Positions 22,241 to 35,444 of a stretch of 64,000 nucleotides of DNA are shown here, piece by piece (the first letter of the stretch is position 1; each line of letters starts with the position of its first letter). Origin of the DNA: Nigrospora sphaerica (taxonomy: Eukaryota; Ascomycota; Sordariomycetes; Amphisphaeriales; Apiosporaceae); assembly GCA_018287875.1 (NCBI GenBank), contig JAGVVL010000013.1, positions 2,356,001 through 2,420,000 on the forward strand, given 5' to 3'. The notes under the pieces are model-generated. The model was given only the letters and a program-made list of their open reading frames with translations, was not told the DNA's origin and searched no databases. The position numbers and the translations under genes are program-made.

Positions 22241-25200
22241 GACCACCACTCATGCCTGTCTGTCTGCCCTGCCTCCAGCTTGCTGTCGCTACCTTTGCGT
22301 GTAGGTACCCACGGGAGGTACATTGCCCGCGGGTACTGTGACCTGGTCACCGCGTCGGCTCTCGATGGCGACTGGGCCGTGGCCGTGACCGTGTGTACAG
22401 TGGACTGGGGGACCGATGGAACTGGGGCTACGACTAGGGACTGGACTTCCACGGATGACGGGGACGGGGACTGGGGCTGGCACGCTCAGCTTTCCATCCC
22501 AGACCCTTCTTCCCTTGCCGTGCTCCCCCTCCCCTCTCTCTCTCTCTCCCTCTCCTCCCATGCCGCCTGTCCCATGCCGGCTGGCTGCCCATGGCTGGAG
22601 GGCTCCATGGGTGCTTGCTGGGCCCGACGCGCCCGACGCCAGCCCAGATTGGTGACTGCCTGAAAATGACTGGCCTAGCTTCTGGTAGGCCGGCTGGTTG
22701 GCTGAGTGACTGGCGGCGGAAAAAGCGTGGGTGCCCGCGCCGCTGCTTTACGTGTGGACCGCTGCCGTCGCCTTCACCCTCGTCCTCGCCCTCCTCGCCA
22801 GTTCCTTTTTCCACCAAAACAATGCGCAGTAGCCAGCCAGACTACACCGCACTGAGCAAAGATCGGGAGCAGCGCCGGGGCAGAAGGGGTCCTGGGGCCG
22901 CTCTTTTGGGTGCAAGCGCAATCTTGGTGCTGCTGTTGCCCCTCGCCTCTCCATGCGCATGGCCTGGCCGGCTTGCGTGCTATGTCACTTCGCTGCAAGG
23001 CCATGTAGCCTGCCTCGGCGTGTACCTCCCTACTATGTACCGCCTGTGGCCCGAGTACTGGGTACAAGCACTTACACCCTGAATATGAGACGAGAGGCAC
23101 CGAATCATTACGATGGGATACCATGAACGGTATGAATCACACAGAAACAACACGCACACACACGCTCCCTTTCTCTCTCTTCCTTTCTCTCGCCGGCCTT
23201 CGTTGCAACGTTCGTCAGCGGCTGCTGTTGGTCCCGGTCTCTCCCCTTCACCCCTCCCCCCCCCGGGCTATTGGAAGACAACATCCTGTACCGTATACCA
23301 TCCTCGTTCGCCCGCAGACAGAAAGACCTACCTGTATGTAGACTGAGGGGGGAGGGAAAGCAGGGAGGCAACAAGCGAACGGGCAGGTGAGTAGACTTCC
23401 GCTCCGGTGCAGGGAGAGCCGGAGGGGGATATACGCTCGCGCGCCGTAGGTCCGACAAGCATGCTCGTGGCCCTTTGGCCACTAATACATACGTATATAG
23501 CTAGGTACATACTGCTTTTTCTTTACCTTGGCAACGAATACCTCCTTGCTCGCATCCTTTCCATCGAATTGCATGCCTACTTAGATAAGTGGTGGCTTGG
23601 GTACACCCTCCCGTGACTGATCACTACCTCTGGGTAGACGTATGATGAAGGCATTGCGATGGAGGAGGAGGCATTTGCCGCCCACGTAGTTGTAGCTGTG
23701 ACAGTTCGTCGTCCCGCACCGGAGGCGATACGTAGTGCAATTGGATGGTAAGGCAGAACAGCAGCAGTGGGCTACATCGTACCTGATGTAGCCAGCCCGG
23801 CTCGTGTACCTACCTGTCCCTTGTTAGCGCCGCCGGTACTTTGCTTCCATGACGAGAAGTGTGGATGCGATGCTTTCCTGGCTCCCATTCTCGTGCAGCC
23901 AGCCCAGACCAGCCCAGCTGATTTGATTTTGCTGGGAGTCTGGCGGCCCCCTCGTCGCCTGCTGCTCTCTGGTTTCCCCCTCTGCTCCTCCTTTTCACAC
24001 ACACACGCACACAACATCGAACCACCGCCGCGACCCCCGTTATCGCCGACGACGAGACTGTGCTCCGCCCCCCGGCCCCCGTCCTATCCCATCCATTCTC
24101 GCCGACGAAGTCGCGAACCACACCACCACGCCATGCACCCTATGCACCCCTTCTGACTGCCGCCTTCGGTTTCTTCCACGCCGTGCTTAGATTCCAGCAA
24201 CCTGCAACCCAGACCAACGCCCTCTACGACTACCCGCTCTTTTCCTTTCTAAAAATAAACTCGCTGCTCGGAATAAATTTGTCGCTTCGCCAGTTGCTTT
24301 GCATATGGCCCGACCGGCACCAGATACGTATTTTGCCGTATCTAGTAGTAATTGTCAGTGGCTGCCATATCCATAAACACCCTCTACGTCCCAAGCTGCA
24401 CGACGCCAGCTTCCTAGAGCCAGTATGCGTAGTGCTCTCTGTCTTTTGGCTTCTCTACCAACGCCGCCGATCATCCACTTGAGCCGAATCCAGGCCGCGG
24501 CATCCCTCAAGGCTACCTGGATGCTGGTGTACTACATGTATCAGATGCTACCACGTAACTTTAGGAATCTACCTACGTGCGTACTATTCAAAGCTAGTCC
24601 GGCAGCTACACAAACTACACGATGGTGCTGGTTCCTGCAATCCTTCTTCCACCTACCCCCTCCAAGTAAGTAATAAGCAATACTTTGGTGACTTCGGGAG
24701 GCAACTTCAGCTTGCTGTCCTGTTTCATTTTTCCCCCTCATCCCTACCCGGATGCCCCTCTGCAGCGTATCCGCAGCGAGCCGTGGCGGCATTCCCGTGA
24801 TGCGGATTCGTTCCGTGTTGTACTGGAGCATACGAATCCTGTTCTGTATGTGAATGACAGCAAACTGGGACGGCTGCGGCGTGTGGCACGAGAGAAGCAC
24901 TGGTGCAACCGTGGTACTCCAACCTTTCTTGCATTGAATGCCGGCGTGCGGGTTGCGAACCCCTCAGGGCTGTCCTGAACGCCTCTGGCTGGGCTGGGCT
25001 TTCAAGTGGAACGAGCACGGCGGGAACCTGCCTCTCTGCCCGTCCCGGCCAGTCGCGCGCGATTAAGCATCGCATGGCTGATTTGATACCTCGGAGACCT
25101 CGGTTTCCATGCCACGACAACGACGCAGCCAGTCACGTTGTATGTAATAGGTACCTATTTGAGTATACTGGCGGGTGGGTTTTACTGGGGCACGTTCGAC

Positions 25201-25836
25201 GTCACATTCAGGGTCTCGACGCCAATCCGATCTTCGAGCCGTCTCCAATATTGTCGGGCTATCAACCTTGCAAGGGCTGGGGCACTCCTCCGAGACGCGT
25301 CTGTATGCGTGCCGGACCTACCTCGCCGAGCTCGCCTAAGGAGTACCATGCTGCTTTATGCAGAGGCAAGAAGGCGCATTGTCTCATTACTCTTCGCCAA
25401 CGCGTCCGCTAGCACCAAAGCATGGGACGTCAAGCAGGCATTGGGTGTCTCGCTAATTCCAAACATCCATGGACACACACTACTACTAATAAAGAGGAGA
25501 ACAGTCGACTTTTATGTACCGACGCGGCTGGGCAAGCCCGCCCACTCACTGTACGGAGCCCACGCCACACACTCGTTGTTTTGGGGAGAGCGCTGACGCG
25601 AGATGGGTTGGCACTGTGCACATAATCGCGTCCCTCCCTGGCTCTGTCTCCAGCAACACGGGCTGGGCGGCCTGGCGAGCCTGGCAGCCAACCTCTCGAG
25701 CTGGAGCCAAGCGGGGGAGCTAATATCCACAGACACGCACAGAGGGAGCCTGACCTGGTTTTACGGCACGTCTGCTTTGCTTTCTGGCAGCAAAAGTGCC
25801 TGCTTACCATACCCCTTCACATCGACCCAGCTCCAC

Positions 25837-25886
25837 CGCAACGCAACACCACAACGCAACACCGCAACGCAACACCGCAAGGCAAG
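25837..25886. repeat. 13-bp minisatellite, about 3.8 copies
   Basis: The unit CGCAACGCAACAC recurs at 25837, 25850 (one difference) and 25863, with a partial fourth copy at 25876. Confidence 0.85.
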
Positions 25887-27203
25887 ACGCCGACAAAATT
25901 CGAGCCTGCCTGCTTGCCTGCCCGCGCCCGGCAAAGCATAATGGCTGGTGGTGAAACGGGAGCGAAAGACGATCCAATATGACAGGCTGATTGCATGTCT
26001 TCTTATTACGGAGCGTGGTCTTGCCCGTGAGCCCGAACAGTTTGCACCACCTTACCGGCCAGCCAGCAGCGAACAGCAGGCCCTTGGGGCCAAGCAGCGG
26101 GACCACGGCCGGTTCGGGTGGGTGATGGTGGTGGCGCCATCACGTGCAGTAAACTGTTGGCGCAACTCAAGTTTGTGGAGTAGGGGAGGGAGGGGACCTT
26201 GAGGTCTCGCCCCCTCGCCCCCCCCCTTCTTCTCCAACCTCCGAACCACCGGCACTGCACTGAACTGATGGATGGATGGACGAGCCTGAGCTGGAGCCTG
26301 GCCCAAGACCTCGGGATTCGCCTTCACTGAGTACATGACCAGGGCCTTGACTTGAAACGGGCACCTATTATATGGCGTGGCACGGCGGGTTTTGACAGGG
26401 ACCATGAGAACCCCGAATGCGTCTCGCGCTAAGCCTTGTCTGATTGTTCAGGCACGAACGTTCTCGCATTGGCTCGAGGGTTTGCGGTGCTCCTTCGCGT
26501 GCAGCTGCTTTCAGGCCCCTCATCATTCCCGTCGCGCTCATGTCGTCCCCTGTAAAGCTGTCCGCGGTCTGACATAGCTAAAATGTATTGGTAGGCAGGG
26601 CTCCAGGGTCACGCTCCAGGTTGCCGTCGTGATGGCGCCATTTACTTGAGCCCCTCAAAGAAGCGGTAGAGGCGAGGCGCAGATGGCGCAACGCCAGCTA
26701 TGGTGGAGAAAACCGTTAAAGTCTACGGCGACGTACTTTTACGTCGACTACGGAAGTGGCGAGCACCGGCGGAGTGTAGGTGGATGCCATATCTCCCGAT
26801 GAACCCTGCACAGCCAAGAAAATGCTCTGACCCCATAGACTGTTCGTCTGTTCGTTGCCGGCGTCTTTCCGACCCAGCCGTGTCTTGTAGTTCGTCGGTC
26901 CCCCAGGGTCTCACGGCTCCTCGGGGCTGGTCGGGCGCAGCCGAGACATATTCAACTCAAGCTGAACCGGGGGTTACCCGAGGCATACTTCTCTCCTCAC
27001 TAAACCGCACCGCCGGTGAGAACACGTCGAGTGGCCCAGCTTAGTTGTGTAACGTCGAGACGATTGATTCCGTGTCATGGCATATGGGCCTTGCTCCTAC
27101 CGCTTGGTGACTGTCAGCACTGTATCCCGGGTAAGCAGGCCAAAGACGATGTCGCGGGGGGGCCCAGAGCCTCGCTTCTTTCTGCTACCGATAGTCGCCT
27201 TGC

Positions 27204-28022
27204 TCATACACCATCCTCATCCTCGTCCAGGACAATGGCCCTCAACTCGGCATCCCTGGCCCAATCCACCCCGCTGCCAGCGACAATGGCGCTGGCTGTG
27301 GCCTTCATGACGCGCCAACGTCGCCTACTGGTGCGGACATCAGCCTCGAGCTGTGCGATTTCTTCGGCGTAAGCCGGGTCGGACACTGCTTCGGCCTGGT
27401 ACCGTTTGGCCTCTGTAGCCAGCTTCAGGACCTCGGCCGCGAACTCGGCGTTTTGTTCAGATAGGCGTAGTGTGTCGGCTTCGGTTGATGTGAGCGTATC
27501 AAGGGTGCTGCGGAGAGAAGTCGAATGCTGTGATAATATCGTGGAGGCGGTATCGCGAGATCGGAGCAGGGGCGCAAGATCCCTGGCCGTTGGTCAGCTA
27601 GAGCGCGCGTGCGATCCCGTGGAGAGACGTTTACCGTTCGATGGGCGAGGCCCGGCTACCGCCGTGCACCGCCTGGAGAATGGGCTTGGATGACATCACA
27701 CTTTCCGCTACCTCGTTTCGCAGAACGTAGCGGGCTCGCGAATCCAGCAGCGCATCCTCTGCGGCTTCCCTACTTTGAGGTGCGGGGCCTGGGCATCGTG
27801 TTAACGCCCGAGGGAAAAGGGGCAAGCAGCCGGGAAAGTGAGGTAATTACGTGGTTGGTAGTTGTTTTGCGCGTTGATCAGAGCCACCTCGAGTTGAAGC
27901 TGTTGGAGTCGGTCGTACAGGTCCAAGATGCGCTTTTCGTTATCAGCAAGCGGCAAGGCGCTGCTTGACCCCGGAGAGTCGTCCGTGGCTGCCAGGGAAG
28001 CTGGCAGTTGGGCTTCGTCCAT
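27204..28022 (-). CDS. CENP-H-like kinetochore subunit (fission yeast Fta3 type)
   Basis: Three exons (28022-27851, 27788-27635, 27582-27204) give 234 aa, with introns of 62 and 52 bp. The protein is mostly helical with coiled-coil stretches (NEKRILDLYDRLQQLQLEV, then LRLSEQNAEFAAEVLKLA). It ends in a conserved block, RRRWRVMKATASAIVAGSG followed by VDWARD and an acidic tail, which I recognise as the C-terminal signature of fungal CENP-H/Fta3 proteins. These are subunits of the inner-kinetochore CCAN complex. Assignment is by motif memory, so the exact subunit name is less certain than the family. It is transcribed divergently from ATG11. Confidence 0.78.
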
Positions 28023-29012
28023 CGTGACGCGACGGGTACGATTCGGGAGTAACTTTCGGTGTAATATGCGAAAGCCCAAGACGATTTATTGCCCGCCAGT
28101 CCGCTCCAAGCCTGGCGGTATTCGACTGCTATTCTGCTTTCCGCATCCGACGCGTCGCGTCGCGGCAGTCTTCCAAGCTCAACCCACGTGTGGCTGGAGA
28201 CCGAAAAAGTGTGGCGACGCAAGTCGCCTATGGTTGCGCGAATCATCTGCCAGCTCCCCTGGTACCGTCCCATTCACGGTTTCCAAATGAATCTCCAGCT
28301 ACTAGGTAAGGAGCTTATGGACAGCGAGTGCTGCATGCCCATCCAGCGAGAGAGGCGTAACTGGAAACTGAATAAACCTTGGCCAGCTCAAAACTTTGGT
28401 TTGTTGGGCTTTGATCAGTTTTCGGGAATAGGTAGTGTGGCTGGGGCGCGTCCTTGGCTGTCATCAATCTTTAGCAGTGTGGCCCTCTCTCATCTCCTCC
28501 ATAGAACAAACCACTAGCAGCAGGCCCGCAGATCGCCAGTCACAGGGCATCATCTCATCCCGTCGCTTGAGCCACGCGGGTGCCAGGCCGGGTCTAAGCT
28601 CGAACAGGGTCTCCGGCTGACTGCTTGGATGCTTGGTGATGGGCAGCTGTGGAAGCCTTTGCTGTAGTCATTTGCCGTCGCCAGCTGTCGCTCCGGTCGC
28701 AACCATCGCTATTGTCACTGCTGCCGCTGCTGCCGCTGCCGCTGCCGCTGCCGCTCTTGGATAACCACGGACCTTTAGGGGAGAGCTTTCTTCTCCATCC
28801 CTCATATCACAGCCAGCCAAGCAAGCATCTGGAACTCCATGCGCCCCCTGCCCTGCCAGCGTCTTCTCCTTCTGCCTTTTTCCCACCGCAGGCATCCATA
28901 CGCATTATCCGTTAAGGGCCAACTCCAGAATACCGCTTAGCTGTTTTCGGTCTTCCTCGCCCAGCGTCCGCCTGCTATCTCAGATACCTGGGTCCAAGAC
29001 CATGCATGCGCC
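28023..29012. other. Divergent promoter region, CENP-H-like gene and ATG11
   Basis: About 1 kb separates the two start codons. It contains a CTG/CCG triplet repeat listed separately and no coding signal. Confidence 0.6.
28718..28755. repeat. CTGCCG hexanucleotide repeat
   Basis: Imperfect tandem CTGCCG/CTG units lie in the region between the divergent CENP-H-like and ATG11 genes. Confidence 0.85.
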
Positions 29013-32000
29013 ATGGCGACTCAGACGCAGGTGTTGATCGCCTCAACAGGCCAGCGCCTGCAAGTGGAGGACATCCAGCAGTTTGCAACGTACGTTATGT
29101 CCTTGGCCGTCTCATACAGTATGGCCGGTCTCTGCCTAGCGGGTCCTGCAACCCAACCGCGAAGCATGCAGCGGTGAAAGGCTGACCTGTGTTTACGTCC
29201 CAGCCTTGACGACTTCAAGGCCTGGGTTGCGCGACAGAGCTCCATCCCGGCCCACAACATCGTCGCCCTTACGCCGCAGGGCAAGACGCTCAAGCTGCAG
29301 ACGATCCAAACCGAACGCGAGATATACATCTACGACATTCGCATAACGCAGGCCTCGTCTGCCGGCGTCGCGACGTCCCTGGTCCCCGAAGAGCCGCTGC
29401 CTGCGCCGTACGCCGCTCCCGCCCCTCCGAGCGCCATCGCCGACAGCCGGACGCTGCAGTCATGGCAAGACTTGTTCAAGAGCCGGCGCAAGTGGGCGCA
29501 CAAAGTGGTGGACGACTGCGTCGCCATGGCTCAGGTTGCCGAGGAGCGCCACAACGAGATGGATGTCATGATCAAATGTCTTAACGCTGCTGTGGCCAAC
29601 CTCGACGCCGCTGTGCGCCCCGTCGAGCCCAAGTACAAGGAGCTGAAGGACTGGGTCACGCCTGCGCAGGAGGACTATGAGTACCTCACCGCCAACTGGG
29701 AGCGCCTGCTCGATGTGGCTCGAAACGTGTCCATCTCCCCCGTCATGGTCCGCTTCATGACGAGGAAAGAGCTGCGCAAGTCTCGCCAGGCAACCCTTGG
29801 GGACCTGATAGACCTCGACACGACGCGAAAGGCCGGCAAGCTGGCCGCCACATCGTTGCGCAAGTTCGGCGCCAAAGTCTCGGAGCTCGATGCCACGGCG
29901 GCCAAGATGTTCGACGGGTGCGATGAGCTCTTCCAGGAATTCGAGAAGGTCCTGGCCCGCTCGGCCCTGCAACGCGCAGGCGACATCACACAACTGCTGG
30001 AGGACATCGAAGCCGTGGCCAAGAAAATCGATACCGACTTCCAGGCCACACTAGACTATTCGAACACGACGCGCGACATTTCCCAGGCATCAAAGACCGC
30101 GGCGAACCACACCGAGCGCCTGATTCCGAGCGTACGCACCCGGGCTCAAGAGATGGACGATATGCTGCGCTACGCCACCCAGGCCCGTAACGACCTGGCG
30201 GCGGACTCGATGATTTTCATGCGCAGCATTGCCGAGATCACGGCTTTGCACTCGGGCGTCAAGAACCAGATGACAGTGCTCAACCAAGGCGAGGAAGAAA
30301 TGACCACCTTTGACTACTTGCGTTTAATACAACAGTTGCCGTTTATGTATGCATCTTTTATGGCCGAGGCCGTACGACGACGTGACTGGCAGGACAAGGT
30401 CAAGACAGATTCTTCAACGCTGGCCAACGAGATGGCCTTGTTCCAGGACGAAGAGCTGAAACGTCGGCGGAAGTTCCAGAAAGTCGTTGGAAACACCTAC
30501 GGGCCGGATAAGAACGACAGCGTGGTCGGCCTCGAAATCAATCTTTTAGGCGAGGAAGAAACCTGGCCGGCCGTGACGAAGCACGATCTGGAGGATTTCC
30601 TCGCTGAGGTGCAGCGCCAAAAGGTTGACGAGGCCATGGTTGAAGAAGTCAGCAAGATCGTCAAGGAACTCGGTGCGCCCACCAAGCAGCAGGCCAAGAG
30701 GCTGAAGGCTTTCAAGAATGGGAGCGTTCATGAGGCCGGCCTGGGGCGAAGCGGTCTTTTGGTCCGGGGCGACGATGATCTCCTGAGAACAATGCAAGAA
30801 GACAAGGCCCGACTCGAAAACAAGTTGAAGACGGCCGAAAGCCGAGTTCGTCGGCTGGAAGGTCTGCTGCATCGACAAAGCGCCGAGTCACGACCCACCA
30901 TTGGCAACCTGTTCCAAGCTGGCGGGCATCCCGAGCGTAACGACTCGGCCGCGTCAGTGAGGTCGACCAGGACATCCGACGACCAAAGAAACCCGAGCGA
31001 CGGCAGCGAGGCCATCAGGCACCGCCTCCTCCAGTTGGAAGGCGAGCTCCGGGCCGAGCAGAGCCAATCGGCCACGTTGAGGCAAGCCGCGGCTCGCACC
31101 AAAGAGATGGAGGGACGTGTCGATGAAGCCAACTCAACCAAGAAAGATCTCTTGGGCAATATGGAAGCCCTGAAGAGGGAATTCATAGAAGAGCGGAAGT
31201 CGCTGGAAGAGGAAATCAAGACGCTAAGGGCGCGCCTTGAGGAAACAGAAGACGAGATCGAGCACTTTGGCGAATCCCGAGAAAACGAGAAGGTGACGTA
31301 CGACACAAAACTTCGTTCTCTCGAGGACGAAGTAGAACGCCTTACGCAGGAGAAGACGGACATGTCGCTCAAGGCCCAAGGGCAAGTCGAATTCCTCCGG
31401 AACGAGACTCGGATCCAACGGGAAAGCAACGAGTTGTTGGAGCGTCAACTACAAGAAGCCCGAGAGACCATCAAGTCCTTAAGTCAAAGAGTCGAGTTGT
31501 CCGAGCAGAGCACTGAAAACCAGGCCCGTACACTGAGGGAAATCCACAGCCAGCTGTCTCCCCAAGACCCAGCGCCCGAAGACCTCAACGAGTTGGTGGA
31601 GGCTTTGGCGAGCAAATCGAGCGGTCTTCTTGCCAGGGCCAAATCCTCGGAAGAAGACATGTTGCTGTTGAAGACAGAATTGGAGGTCGCGCATGAGAGT
31701 GTCCGGGACACCAAAGCCACGCTCTCCAGCACGAAGGAAGCTCTCGCTGCCGAGGAAACCGCCCGGATGAAGCTTCACGAAGCTTTGGACAGCGAAAAGG
31801 CCAAATGCGCTGCCCTTGACGGAGAGCTGGTTGAAAGTCGAGAGAAACTAAACGAGCTCCGTGCCCAGATGACCGAGGGCGAGTCCGGTTCTGGAATCTT
31901 GAGGCAAAAGCTCGAAGATACGGAGAAGCGCATCGCCGAGTTGACCGAGTCCCTTGCCACCAGGCAATCTCAAGTGGGCAGCTTGGAGGAAGAGGTTCGT

Positions 32001-33581
32001 ATGTACCGAGAGAAATTGGGGTCTTCAGATACGCGACTGCTTGGCCTCAACGAGCAGCTCGAAGGCCGCAGCGAGCGCACCAAGGACATTACAAACAAAC
32101 TCTTCACGCACAATGAGAGGCTCTGCCGTCTCCTGGAACGCCTTGGCTACTCCGTCAGCCGCCAAGATGGTCGAACTATCATCCAAAAGATCCCGCGATC
32201 GGAGCGCACCGCTCGTGATCCCAATGACTCGTCGGATCCCAGCAGCTCTATCCGGCGCTCTGTATCACTCACGACAGCCACGCTCGCCGACAGCACTGAC
32301 CTCAAGTTGCTCTACTGGATGAATGCCGACGATTTGGAGACGGAAGCCTCTCAGTACCGCGCTTTTATCGACGGTCCTGGTTCATTCGATATCGAAGCAT
32401 TCACCGAGATCATATACCGCCGTGTCAAGGAGGTCGAGCACACTGCCCGTAAGATGACACGCGACGCGCGTGCGTATAGGGAACGCGCGCACACGGCCGC
32501 GAAGGAATCGCACGACAAGATCGCCTTTAGACACTTCAAGGAGGGTGATCTGGCGCTCTTCCTCCCAACACGCAACCAAAGCACGGGCGCCTGGGCCGCT
32601 TTCAATATCGGATGCCCACACTTTTTCCTCCGTGAGCAAGAGGGCCACCGTCTACGACAACGCGAGTGGCTCGTGGCCCGCATCACACGCATCCAAGAGC
32701 GCGTGGTGGACCTGTCTAAGAGTCTCTCGTCGACTTCCGCGCAGCTCCCACCGTCAGAGACGGACTCGGTCAATACGGGCGACGAGTTTGACAACCCCTT
32801 TGATCTTTCGGACGGCCTGCGCTGGTGGCTCATCGATGCCGTCGAGGACAAGCCTGGTGCACCATCCACGCCGGGGCTGGGCAAGAGTACGGTCGCGTCC
32901 AATAACGTAGAAGCCATGGCCAATATGCACACGCATCAGGCACGAGCCGGAACCACCAAGTTGCTGTCGGGTGGTGGCGACACGGCCAAGATGAAGGCCG
33001 TCAGCAAGACGCTCAGCGAGAGCCTCAAGAGTCGTCGCAGCAGTTCGGGCAGCTCAACCCGCAAGAACTTGCCGTTTGCTGGTGGTACTGGCGTCGGGGC
33101 TGCCAAGAGCAGTGCGCTTGCGTCCGAGACCAACAGTCTGCGCGCCGTGCCTGCGGGCGAGAGCCCGGGTTCGGATACGAACCAGAATGCTACCGTTGGC
33201 AGTCCGTCCAAGGCGAGGCACGAAGCGTCGAGCGCCAAGAGCGCCGGCGGTGCGTCGTCTTCCTCACAGCAGGCGGCTGGAAACGAGGTACGGCAGCACG
33301 ACGTGGACTCACTGCTGGGTCCTTGATGGTGTTGCATGCACATGTCACTAATCAGGGCCCAGCAGTCACCGCAGAGTCGCCATGCTACCCTGGCTTCTTC
33401 GCCCTCTTACCAGACGGGATGGGGCCTTTCACAGAGGCGCCAGCAAGCGCATCAGCGCACGGCCAGTGCCGAGCTTGCCCGCGAGGTGAGCAACGCAAGC
33501 AGCTCTGGCGCCGATGGTCGCGATAAAAGCGTTATTTGGGACAAGCTCTGGACCTTCGACGTAAGCTATCCTGGGAAGTGA
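29013..33581 (+). CDS. atg11: Autophagy scaffold protein Atg11
   Basis: Three exons (29013-29089, 29204-33287, 33363-33581) give 1459 aa. The start MATQTQVLIASTGQRLQVED and the following ubiquitin-like region (FKAWVARQSSIPAHNIVALT, GKTLKLQTI) are the Atg11 N-terminus. The middle is helical, with a long coiled coil at about residues 430-980 rich in E, K, L and R. The C-terminal Atg11 domain follows (FKEGDLALFLPTRNQ, WAAFNIGCPHFFLRE, EWLVARITRIQERVVDL). Atg11 links cargo receptors to the phagophore in selective autophagy such as pexophagy and mitophagy. The last intron (33288-33362) contains an in-frame stop at 33324-33326. Splicing gives a tail ending near SVIWDKLWTFDVS, which fits the family; retention would give a 1399-aa form. 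Confidence 0.93.
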
Positions 33582-34377
33582 GCCGGCCGTACGTCGGGGT
33601 TTGGGACTTTGTTACGGTTCGTAGAGGCGTCGGGTGTACTTGCATGATACTTGGCGTGTGATTCGGAGAAGCCAGGCGTTAGCTAATGGTCTGGGTGCGA
33701 AAGAAAGGAGGAGGGGCTCTCCGCTGCAGACAAGAGCGGCCCTTAAATTGGACGATATCAGCGTATAGCTACTTCCCGGGGAAGCGCAACATGAGTTAGT
33801 TCCACGCTACTTTTTTGTCTTCCTAGGTACAGCTGTTGTTGGGACCGCGCCGGGCCAAGGGGAGCAACGGTATACCCAAGGCGTTCGGCTGCGCAATAGA
33901 TTGAACATGAAGCGTTTTCGCACATTAGTCTCATGCGTGTTGGGTCGGGGGGGACAGTTGGCGGATATGCCGACGTCTTCACATGTACGATACGCAAAAT
34001 AGATGCTCACAATCCCCGGCCGGTATGGTATGGCCGCCCTTCAGCCTTTGGTCCTCGACCTATGCCTGGGCCGTTCCAAATCTTTGTGTCTGGAGTCATT
34101 CGGTATACGATAGACACGTGCATAATAGTACAGCGGAGCTCCCTAACTTTTGTATACTGGTACACACTCCTTCCCAGACTGCAGTTACGGCGCTCGTGGA
34201 TGGAGGCTGGGCCGTTTCGTCCACGGTCGCGTGTTCTATACCGTTGCCACACCCACGCCGCCACGACCACGGCCGGCCGAGAGACGGAGAAGGGAAGCGG
34301 GAAGTGGGGGGAGAAAAAAAGGGTCGGTGGTATTTTCTTCATTTCCTTGCCGCCCCCGCCCCCCCCCCTTTTTCCTT
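33582..34377. other. Convergent intergenic region
   Basis: It separates the 3' ends of ATG11 (plus) and the mitochondrial bL9 gene (minus). Nothing else is recognised. Confidence 0.6.
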
Positions 34378-35444
34378 TCACTGGGCCACGGCCTTGGGGT
34401 CCTCGGGGGCCACGACGTCGACGAGGCGGCGGACGGGGGCGAGGTCCTTGCCGGTGAGGATTTCGACCTCGTAGCGGCCGAGGTGCTTGATGCGGTCCTC
34501 GCCGGGGGCGAGGCCGCGCAGGGCGATGGCGTCGGCCTCGAGGGCGACGCGGTTGCCGTGCTCGTCGGCGAGCAGGGCGTCGCGGACGGCGGCGAGCACG
34601 TCGGGCGCCGCCACGGAGCCGAAGATGGCGGGCGCCGCCGGCGCGGCGGCCGGCTCGGCCAGCCCGCCGCGCGCCGCGCTCGACGTGACGGCGTTGGCGG
34701 CCAGGGCGGGCGAGCGCGGCGCCGCCGGCGCCGCCGGCTCGGGCGCCGCGATGGGTTTCCGCACAAACGTCAGGACTTGCGGGAGGAGGTCGTCCAGCAG
34801 CGCTCGGGATTCGGCGGCCTGGGGGGGTTCATGTCAGCCAACACACACACACACTCTCTCTCTCTTCTTCCCTTCTCTTCTCACAGCCTCGGTCAACGGA
34901 GGAAGGGGGGATAAAGCGAAAAAATTGCAAAAGGAGCCAAGGCGGAGGCACGTACATTAAAGGTGACGCTCTCCTTCTTTTTGCTGGGGGTGGAACCAGC
35001 GGCCTCGACGAGCTTCTTAGCCTTCTTGTCGGCGGCGTCGTCGTCGCCGAGCAGCAGCTGGGTGCCGAAGGAGCGGTCGCGCACGCCGATGGCGGCCTCG
35101 GTGAGGCCGAGCTCGGCGAAGCGCTGCTTGGTCATGTACTCGGCCTGGCCCTTGTGGTGCCAGACGTTGCGCATGCGGCCCGGCTTGACGCGGATGATGG
35201 CGTGGCGGCGCCCGAAGCCCTTGATGTCGCGCAGCAGGCGCACCGGGATGCCCTGCAGGTCCTCCTCCTCGGCGCGCGTCATGGTGCGCTTCTGCCGCAC
35301 CACCTGCGCCGGGAACGCCGTCGCCGGGCCCCGCACGGGAAGCCGCATCGTCAGGCTCGTCATCGTCGTCGGCGTGGCCGGTTGCGTGGCGGCCGCGAGG
35401 GCCCGGCACGTTGGCCGGACGAGGGGTTGTAACCGGAGGGCCAT
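34378..35444 (-). CDS. Mitochondrial large-subunit ribosomal protein bL9m
   Basis: Two exons (35444-34956, 34818-34378) give 309 aa. The first 55 residues are Arg/Ala/Thr-rich without acidic residues, a mitochondrial presequence. The bacterial-type L9 N-terminal domain follows: IPVRLLRDIKGFGRRHAIIR, then VKPGRMRNVWHHKGQAEYMT. The second exon holds an Ala/Pro-rich linker and a C-terminal domain ending IKHLGRYEVEILTGKDLAPV, the expected L9 C-domain position. The protein is about twice the bacterial length, as is common in fungal mitoribosomes (yeast counterpart MRPL50). The 137-bp intron contains CA and CT simple repeats. Confidence 0.9.

Larger units (their letters stand above)
21174..27203. 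other. Large intergenic region, about 6 kb, no protein gene recognised
   Basis: No open frame here shows a family motif or a spliceable continuation. The first 1 kb is probably the promoter and leader of the NHP6-like gene. It contains microsatellites at about 22130-22240 and a minisatellite at 25837-25886. A pyrimidine-rich stretch around 23960-24130 looks like a fungal 5' leader but leads to no recognisable coding exon. Confidence 0.5.

Noticed and set aside
24060..24482. A possible small gene after a leader-like pyrimidine-rich stretch
   Set aside because: The frame has mixed, unconserved-looking composition, and I found no continuation exon or domain.
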